The notes beneath the pieces were generated by a model. The model searched no databases, had not been told where the DNA came from, and worked only from the letters and a program-made list of their open reading frames with translations. A stretch of DNA of 27,739 bases from positions 1 through 27,739 of the forward strand of contig CALAFO010000070.1 of NCBI GenBank assembly GCA_937892545.1, read 5' to 3'. This stretch comes from Scatosoma sp002474405. Its GTDB lineage: Bacteria > Bacillota > Clostridia > Christensenellales > Borkfalkiaceae. The translations under genes and the position numbers were made by a program. Position 1 is the stretch's first letter. Each line of letters starts with the position of its first letter. Shown here one piece after another: positions 22,821-27,739 of this stretch.

Positions 22821-23822
22821 ATGTCATTATTCGAAGGTTATGAAAGAAGAATCGATAAAATCAACGGCGTTTTGAAAGAATACGGAATTTCTTCCGTGGA
22901 AGAATGCAGAGATATCTGCCTTTCCAAGGGCGTCGATTGCGATAAGATCGTGAGAGGCACGCAGCCGATCTGCTTTGAAAACGCCGTATGGGCGTACACC
23001 GTAGGCGCTGCGATCGCGATTAAAAAAGGCTGCAAAAAGGCGAGCGACGCGGCGGCGGCGATCGGTATCGGTCTGCAGGCGTTCTGCGTTCCCGGTTCGG
23101 TGGCGCAAAACCGTCTGGTAGGTCTGGGACACGGCAACCTCGGCGCGATGCTCCTTTCCGAAGAAACGGAATGCTTCTGCTTCCTTGCGGGACACGAATC
23201 GTTCGCGGCGGCGGAAGGCGCGATTTCCATCGCTCAGAACGCGAACAAAGTGAGAAAGAATCCGCTGCGCGTTATTCTGAACGGTCTCGGCAAAGACGCG
23301 GCGTATATCATTTCGAGAATCAACGGCTTCACGTTTGTGGAAACGAAGTTCGACCACGCTACCGAAACGGTGGAAGTGGTGTACGAAAAGGCGTTTTCTA
23401 CCGGCGACCGCGCGAAAGTAAAGTGCTACGGCGCGGACGACGTTACCGAAGGCGTTGCGATTATGAAGAGAGAACACGTGGGCGTTTCCATTACCGGTAA
23501 CTCCACGAATCCTACCCGTTTCCAGCATCCCGTTGCGGGCACCTACAAGAAATGGTGCGTTGAAAACGGCGTGAAATACTTCTCCGTTGCCAGCGGCGGC
23601 GGTACGGGCAGAACCCTGCACCCCGACAACATGGCTGCCGGTCCCGCTTCGTACGGCATGACCGATACGATGGGCAGAATGCACTCCGACGCGCAGTTTG
23701 CGGGCTCTTCGTCCGTTCCCGCGCACGTGGAGATGATGGGGCTCATCGGTATGGGCAACAACCCGATGGTGGGCGCTACGGTTGCCGTGGCGGTTGCCGT
23801 GGAAGAAGGAATGAAGAAATAA
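22821..23822 (+). CDS. GGGtGRT protein (conserved, function unknown)
   Basis: A 333-residue protein of the family named for the motif seen here as SGGGTGRT near residue 257, followed by LHPDNMAAGPASYGMTDTMGRMHSD. Other conserved features are the Cys-containing TQPICFENAVWAY, a Gly-rich VGAAIAIKKG stretch, CVPGSVAQNRLVGLGHGNLGAM, and an Ala/Val-rich tail (MVGATVAVAVAVEEG). It is found in anaerobes next to a NifU-like protein, as here, which suggests a role connected with iron-sulfur or radical chemistry; that is inference. A GGGAGG ribosome site precedes ATG 22821. A strong terminator follows 30 bases after the stop, ending the two-gene unit. Confidence 0.9.
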   Translation: MSLFEGYERRIDKINGVLKEYGISSVEECRDICLSKGVDCDKIVRGTQPICFENAVWAYTVGAAIAIKKGCKKASDAAAAIGIGLQAFCVPGSVAQNRLVGLGHGNLGAMLLSEETECFCFLAGHESFAAAEGAISIAQNANKVRKNPLRVILNGLGKDAAYIISRINGFTFVETKFDHATETVEVVYEKAFSTGDRAKVKCYGADDVTEGVAIMKREHVGVSITGNSTNPTRFQHPVAGTYKKWCVENGVKYFSVASGGGTGRTLHPDNMAAGPASYGMTDTMGRMHSDAQFAGSSSVPAHVEMMGLIGMGNNPMVGATVAVAVAVEEGMKK

Positions 23823-23852
23823 TCGTTTGAAGAGACGGTAAGAACGTTTGGA

Positions 23853-23898
23853 AACGGAGCTTCGTGCTTTTACCGCGAGGCTCCGTTTTTATGTTTTT
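23853..23898 (+). terminator. Rho-independent terminator of the NifU-like/GGGtGRT operon
   Basis: AACGGAGCTTCG at 23853-23864 pairs with CGAGGCTCCGTT at 23876-23887 (12 pairs with one G-U), with an 11-base loop, and is followed by a T-run and a second T-run. Confidence 0.93.
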
Positions 23899-23939
23899 GC
23901 GCGGATATTTACCCGAAAGACAAAAAGGAGGAAAGATTT

Positions 23940-24803
23940 ATGATCTATGTGGTGGGAAGTCTGAATATGGACCTTCGCATCGAAAGCCCGTATATGCCCG
24001 TAGCTGGAGAAACGATTACGGGGAGCAATTTTATTACCAACGGCGGCGGAAAGGGCGCGAATCAGGCGACGGCTGCCGCAAAACTGGGCGGAAAAGTGAA
24101 AATGTGCGGCGTGGTGGGAAACGACGCCTTCGGCGATACGTTGATGGCTAATCTGAAAAACGCCGGAGCGGACGTATCGCACGTTCGTAAAGAAAACGGC
24201 GTGCCGACGGGCATCGCCATGATTATCGTAACGGAAAACAACAACCGTATCATTCTGGACAAGGGGGCGAACGCCTGCCTGACGAAAGAGGACATCGACA
24301 AGTTTCTGGAAGGCGCCGGCGAGGGAGACGTATATCTCACGCAGCTTGAAAACCCCATTGAAATTGTAGGATACGGCTTGAAAAAAGCGAAAGAAAAAGG
24401 GCTGTACACCGTGCTGAACCCCGCGCCTGCGGATAAGAGCATCGCGGCGTACTTCCCGTATGTGGATCTGATTACTCCGAACGAAAGCGAACTGGCGCTG
24501 TTCGGCGGAAAAGAGGCGTTGTTTGCGGCGGGGATACATAAAATCGTAACCACGCTCGGCGCGAAGGGATACGAAATCGCGGAGAAAGACAGCGCGGAAA
24601 CTTACCCTTGCATCAAGGTGAAAGCGATAGACACCACGGCGGCGGGAGACACGCTGTGCGGCGGGCTTTGCGCGTATCTTTCAGAGGGAAAGACCATGGA
24701 AGAAGCGTGCGCTTTCGGAAGCAAGGCGGCAAGCATCGCGTGCACGAGAGTGGGCGCGCAGCAGTCGGTGCCGACTCGCGAAGAAGTGGAAAATTACCGT
24801 TGA
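23940..24803 (+). CDS. PfkB-family sugar kinase, probable ribokinase
   Basis: A 287-residue carbohydrate kinase that phosphorylates a sugar or nucleoside with ATP. The N-terminal substrate region GSLNMDLRIE and the first PfkB signature GGGKGANQATAAAKLGG (about 38-54) look like ribokinase. The second signature DTTAAGDTLCGGL (about 231-243) supplies the catalytic aspartate and anion hole. It is slightly shorter than typical ribokinase (about 305) because of a compact segment after ELALFGG, which may affect the phosphate or monovalent-ion site. No ribose transporter or repressor is adjacent, so the substrate is uncertain. ATG 23940 has a strong AAGGAGG site. It stands alone between two terminators; no clear promoter is visible in the short gap before it. 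Confidence 0.87.
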   Translation: MIYVVGSLNMDLRIESPYMPVAGETITGSNFITNGGGKGANQATAAAKLGGKVKMCGVVGNDAFGDTLMANLKNAGADVSHVRKENGVPTGIAMIIVTENNNRIILDKGANACLTKEDIDKFLEGAGEGDVYLTQLENPIEIVGYGLKKAKEKGLYTVLNPAPADKSIAAYFPYVDLITPNESELALFGGKEALFAAGIHKIVTTLGAKGYEIAEKDSAETYPCIKVKAIDTTAAGDTLCGGLCAYLSEGKTMEEACAFGSKAASIACTRVGAQQSVPTREEVENYR

Positions 24804-24908
24804 AAGGCTTTGACGGCATAAAATAAAATCCGGTATATTATTTTTCTATATTTGCAAGCGACCGCGGCGCAAAAAGCCGCGGGAAAACGCCGCAAAACAA
24901 CGATGAAG

Positions 24909-24944
24909 CCCGACGAAAAACAATGTTTTTCGCTTCGGGTTTTT
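24909..24944 (+). terminator. Terminator of the sugar kinase gene
   Basis: CGAAAAAC at 24914-24921 pairs with GTTTTTCG at 24925-24932, and CCCGA (24909-24913) with TCGGG (24935-24939) across a two-base bulge. TTTTT follows at 24940-24944. Confidence 0.8.
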
Positions 24945-25001
24945 ATACGGGCTATAAGTTTTTTTTATAACCGAATTCGGCGCGCGAGGGTACTCATACG
25001 C

Positions 25002-25029
25002 TTGACAACGCCACAAAATATGGTATAAT
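25002..25029 (+). promoter_or_regulatory. Sigma-A promoter of nrdDG
   Basis: TTGACA at 25002-25007, a 16-base spacer and TATAAT at 25024-25029, with TG at 25021-25022 forming an extended -10. Confidence 0.88.
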
Positions 25030-25059
25030 AATAAGTACTCTCGTAACTATATATTGTGT
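25013..25059 (+). promoter_or_regulatory. Pair of NrdR-box-like sites over the nrdDG promoter
   Basis: Positions 25044-25059 match 14 of 16 bases of the NrdR box as I remember it (ACACWATATATWGTGT). A second, weaker copy at 25013-25028 (about 10 of 16) starts 31 bases upstream, the usual three-turn spacing of paired NrdR boxes. The weaker site covers the spacer and -10, and the stronger lies at or just after the start point, which fits repression by NrdR with bound nucleotides. Confidence 0.7.
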
Positions 25060-25160
25060 TTTTGAAAGAAATTGTTTTGCGTGCATCGGTGATCGGTTTT
25101 TCGCGGAGTGTATTTTTTTCGGCGACGACGGGGAAGTAGAAAAGGAAGGGCGATAAGGAT

Positions 25161-27335
25161 ATGAAGATTATCAAAAGAAACGGACAGGAAGTTGTATTCG
25201 ACAGAGATAAAATCGTTCATGCGGTATGCCGCGCGAACGAGGAAATGGACGATTTTGCGAAAATTTCGCACGACAAAATCGTCAGACTTGCCGCCGACGT
25301 GGAAAAAGAGTGCAATCACATGGGGCGCTCCGTTTCCGTGGAAGAAATTCAGGATATGGTGGAAGATCGTCTGATGGCGATGAACGCGTTTTCGCTTGCG
25401 CGGAAGTACATTACATACCGTTATTCCCGCGCGCTGGCGAGAAAAGCGAATACGACGGACGCGCATATTCTTACGCTGATCGAATGCAACAACGAGGAAG
25501 TGAAGCAGGAAAATTCCAATAAAAACCCCACGGTGAACAGCGTGCAGCGCGATTATATGGCGGGGGGGGTTTGCAAAGATTTGACGCGCCGGGATCTGTT
25601 GCCCGAAGATATCGTGGCGGCGCACGACGAAGGGATTATTCATTTCCACGACGCGGATTATTTTGCGCAGCACATGCATAACTGCGACCTCGTGAATCTG
25701 GAAGATATGCTGCAGAACGGCACCGTGATTTCGGGTACGCTGATCGAAAAACCGCACAGCTTTTCCACGGCGTGCAACATCGCCACGCAGATTATCGCGC
25801 AGGTGGCTTCCAACCAGTACGGCGGGCAGAGCATTTCGTTGACGCATCTTGCGCCGTTCGTGGATATCAGCCGTAAAAAAATCCGCAAGGAAGTGGCGGA
25901 CGAACTGGCGTTGGTGAATATCACGGACGAGGCGCATATCGCTCAGATTGCCGAAAAACGCCTTCGCGACGAGGTGAGAAAGGGGATTCAGATGATACAG
26001 TATCAGGTGGTTACTCTGCTTACCACCAACGGGCAGGCGCCGTTCGTTACGGTGTTCATGTACCTGAACGAGGCGCGCAGCGAGCAGGAGAAAGCGGACC
26101 TTGCCGTGATTATCGAAGAGACGCTGACGCAGCGGATTCAGGGCGTGAAAAACGAATCGGGCGTGTGGATTACGCCCGCCTTCCCGAAGCTGATTTACGT
26201 GCTGGAACCCGATAATATCACGAAAGATTCGAAATACTGGTATCTGACCGAGCTGGCGGCGAAATGTACGGCGAAGAGAATGGTGCCCGATTATATTTCC
26301 GAAAAGAAGATGCTGGAATACAAGGTGGACAAGAACGGCGAAGGGCATTGCTATACCTGTATGGGCTGCCGCAGCTTTCTGACGCCGTATGTGGACGAGA
26401 ACGGAAAACCGAAGTATTACGGCAGATTCAATCAGGGCGTCGTTACCATCAATCTGGTGGACGTGGCGCTTTCTTCGAAGCGGGACGAGAAAAAATTCTG
26501 GCAGATTTTCGACGAACGGCTGGACCTTTGCTACCGCGCGCTGATGTGCAGGCATAACCGTCTGAAAGGCACGGTGTCGGACGCGGCGCCGATTTTGTGG
26601 CAGTACGGCGCGCTGGCGCGGCTGAAAAAAGGCGAGACGATAGACAAACTGCTGTACGGCGGCTATTCCACGATTTCGCTGGGGTATGCGGGGCTGTACG
26701 AATGCACAAAGTATATGACGGGAAAATCGCATACGGACGAAGAAGCGAAGCCGTTCGCGCTTGCCGTGATGCAGCATATGAACGACAAGTGCAAGGAGTG
26801 GAAAGCGAAGGAGAATATCGATTTTTCGTTGTACGGAACGCCTCTGGAAAGCACTACTTATAAATTCGCGAAGTGTCTGCAGAAGCGGTTCGGCGTGATA
26901 GAGGGCGTTACCGATAAAAACTATATCACGAATTCGTATCACGTGCACGTGAGCGAGAAGATAGACGCGTTTACGAAATTGAAATTCGAAAGCGAATTCC
27001 AGCAGCTTTCTCCCGGCGGCGCCATCAGCTATGTGGAAGTGCCGAACATGCAGGATAATATTCCCGCGGTGCTTGCCGTGATGCAGTTTATTTACGAAAA
27101 TATCATGTACGCGGAACTGAACACGAAGAGCGATTATTGCCAGGTGTGCGGTTACGACGGAGAAATTCAGATTGTAACGGACGAATCGGGAAAGCTGGTG
27201 TGGGAGTGCCCGTGCTGCAAAAACCGCGATCAATCGAAGATGAACGTGGCGAGAAGAACCTGCGGGTATATCGGCACGCAGTACTGGAATCAGGGGCGTA
27301 CGCAGGAAATCAAAGACAGAGTGCTGCATCTCTGA
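25161..27335 (+). CDS. nrdD: Anaerobic (class III) ribonucleoside-triphosphate reductase
   Basis: A 724-residue glycyl-radical enzyme that reduces ribonucleotides to deoxyribonucleotides under anaerobic conditions. The N-terminal ATP-cone (about 1-95, starting MKIIKRNGQEVVFDRDKI) gives allosteric control. The central 10-stranded barrel carries conserved blocks such as HFHDADYFAQHMHNCDLVNL and YGGQSISLTHLAPFV. The C-terminus has the zinc site (Cys660 and Cys663, Cys683 and Cys686) and the glycyl-radical motif RRTCGYIG with Gly702. A CYTCMGC cluster lies near residue 400; which cysteine forms the thiyl radical is not settled from sequence alone. Length is normal for the family. NrdR-like boxes sit over its promoter, and the activase gene follows after 22 bases. 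Confidence 0.96.
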   Translation: MKIIKRNGQEVVFDRDKIVHAVCRANEEMDDFAKISHDKIVRLAADVEKECNHMGRSVSVEEIQDMVEDRLMAMNAFSLARKYITYRYSRALARKANTTDAHILTLIECNNEEVKQENSNKNPTVNSVQRDYMAGGVCKDLTRRDLLPEDIVAAHDEGIIHFHDADYFAQHMHNCDLVNLEDMLQNGTVISGTLIEKPHSFSTACNIATQIIAQVASNQYGGQSISLTHLAPFVDISRKKIRKEVADELALVNITDEAHIAQIAEKRLRDEVRKGIQMIQYQVVTLLTTNGQAPFVTVFMYLNEARSEQEKADLAVIIEETLTQRIQGVKNESGVWITPAFPKLIYVLEPDNITKDSKYWYLTELAAKCTAKRMVPDYISEKKMLEYKVDKNGEGHCYTCMGCRSFLTPYVDENGKPKYYGRFNQGVVTINLVDVALSSKRDEKKFWQIFDERLDLCYRALMCRHNRLKGTVSDAAPILWQYGALARLKKGETIDKLLYGGYSTISLGYAGLYECTKYMTGKSHTDEEAKPFALAVMQHMNDKCKEWKAKENIDFSLYGTPLESTTYKFAKCLQKRFGVIEGVTDKNYITNSYHVHVSEKIDAFTKLKFESEFQQLSPGGAISYVEVPNMQDNIPAVLAVMQFIYENIMYAELNTKSDYCQVCGYDGEIQIVTDESGKLVWECPCCKNRDQSKMNVARRTCGYIGTQYWNQGRTQEIKDRVLHL

Positions 27336-27357
27336 TTGCGCTCGGACGGAGTGAAAT

Positions 27358-27739
27358 ATGAATTACGCGACGATTAAGTGGACGGATATTGCAAACGGAG
27401 AGGGCGTGAGAATCTCGCTGTTCGTTTCCGGCTGCACCCGCCGCTGCAAAGATTGTTTCAACGCCGTGGCGTGGGATTTTTCTTACGGGAAGCCGTTTGA
27501 CGAATCCGTACAGGAAAGTATTTACGAAGGCTTGAAAGCGGAGTATATCGCGGGGCTTTCGCTTTTGGGCGGAGAGCCTTTGGAACCCGAAAATCAGCGG
27601 GCGTTGCTGCCGTTCGTAAAAGAAGTGAAGAAAAGATTCCCCGATAAAACAATCTGGTGCTACACGGGAAACGTGTTCGACCCGGCGACGGGGCTTTTAA
27701 AAGAACAGGATAAAAACACGGACGTTACGGAAGAACTGG
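27358..27739 (+). CDS. nrdG: Anaerobic ribonucleotide reductase activating protein, 5' part
   Basis: A radical SAM activase that installs the glycyl radical on NrdD; 127 codons are visible and the frame runs off the right edge. The [4Fe-4S] cluster motif is Cys26-X3-Cys30-X2-Cys33 (CTRRCKDC), preceded by the family's WTDIANGEGVRISLFVSGC and followed by LSLLGGEPLEPEN, the SAM-binding glycine-rich segment. IWCYTGNVFD is also typical of NrdG. ATG 27358 has a GGAG ribosome site 6 bases upstream. The gene lies 22 bases after nrdD and is surely co-transcribed with it. The typical full length is about 160-180 residues, so the last quarter or so is missing. Confidence 0.94.
   Translation, partial: MNYATIKWTDIANGEGVRISLFVSGCTRRCKDCFNAVAWDFSYGKPFDESVQESIYEGLKAEYIAGLSLLGGEPLEPENQRALLPFVKEVKKRFPDKTIWCYTGNVFDPATGLLKEQDKNTDVTEEL

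Larger units (their letters stand above)
24804..25160 (+). other. Gene-free region between the kinase gene and nrdD
   Basis: A 357-base region with no credible gene. It holds a perfect 7-base-pair hairpin (CCGCGGC at 24862-24868 with GCCGCGG at 24876-24882), a terminator (24909-24944), the nrdD promoter (25002-25029), two NrdR-box-like sites (25013-25028 and 25044-25059), and about 100 bases of leader of unknown role ending at the nrdD ribosome site. A 69-codon - strand frame here overlaps the promoter and lacks support. Confidence 0.8.

Noticed and set aside
25047..27329. A 760-codon - strand frame opposite nrdD
   Set aside because: It is long only because codon bias on the + strand avoids antisense stops; the + strand product is an unambiguous NrdD.

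Overview
The window reads as a stretch of chromosome from an anaerobic, endospore-forming Firmicute of the Clostridia type. The evidence is the C-terminus of SpoIVA at the left edge, a Spo0A-family regulator, RNase J, an anaerobic class III ribonucleotide reductase with its activase at the right edge, and the NifU-like plus GGGtGRT pair typical of strict anaerobes. Base composition is roughly even in genes, with A/T-rich intergenic stretches. A Christensenellales-like gut lineage is my guess, not something shown here. All recognised genes are on the + strand, and I see no rRNA, tRNA, CRISPR array, insertion sequence or phage gene.

Layout. 1-2.4 kb: end of spoIVA, then a half-size ABC exporter with a textbook sigma-A promoter. 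2.4-5.4 kb: a 54-codon gene behind a possible forespore promoter, and an 837-residue cytoplasmic protein built on about 16 Asp-Tyr repeats with a conserved C-terminal domain. 5.4-10.7 kb: a phased A-tract leader, RNase J with a long basic N-terminal tail, TrmR-like methyltransferase, U32/TrhP-like protein (together a tRNA wobble-uridine pathway) and type I asparaginase. 10.8-12.0 kb: M29 aminopeptidase. 12.1-14.4 kb: a COG0523/CobW metallochaperone with a large His/Asp/Cys repeat insert, and a second CobW-like protein fused to a YcgQ/TIGR03943-like domain; together these look like a metal (probably zinc) homeostasis module. 14.4-17.3 kb: TrkA and TrkH potassium uptake, closed by two tandem terminators. 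17.4-18.5 kb: an AT-rich control region with two 0A-box-like sites and a sigma-A promoter, then a Spo0A homologue. 18.5-21.9 kb: a short-chain dehydrogenase and a short UvrA paralogue. 22.0-23.9 kb: NifU-like scaffold protein and GGGtGRT protein from one promoter, ended by a strong terminator. 23.9-24.9 kb: PfkB-family sugar kinase. 25.0-27.7 kb: nrdD and nrdG (cut by the window edge) behind a promoter carrying two NrdR-box-like sites.

The most notable observation is the Spo0A homologue. Its DNA-binding domain looks intact, but its receiver domain lacks the phosphoacceptor aspartate (Gly58) and the acidic pair (Glu12-Ser13), so it probably does not work by standard phosphorelay, although 0A-like sites lie upstream of its own gene. 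Other points for follow-up are the phased A-tracts before RNase J, the CobW repeats (two adjacent 69-bp units are identical at DNA level), the CobW-YcgQ fusion and the Asp-Tyr repeat protein.
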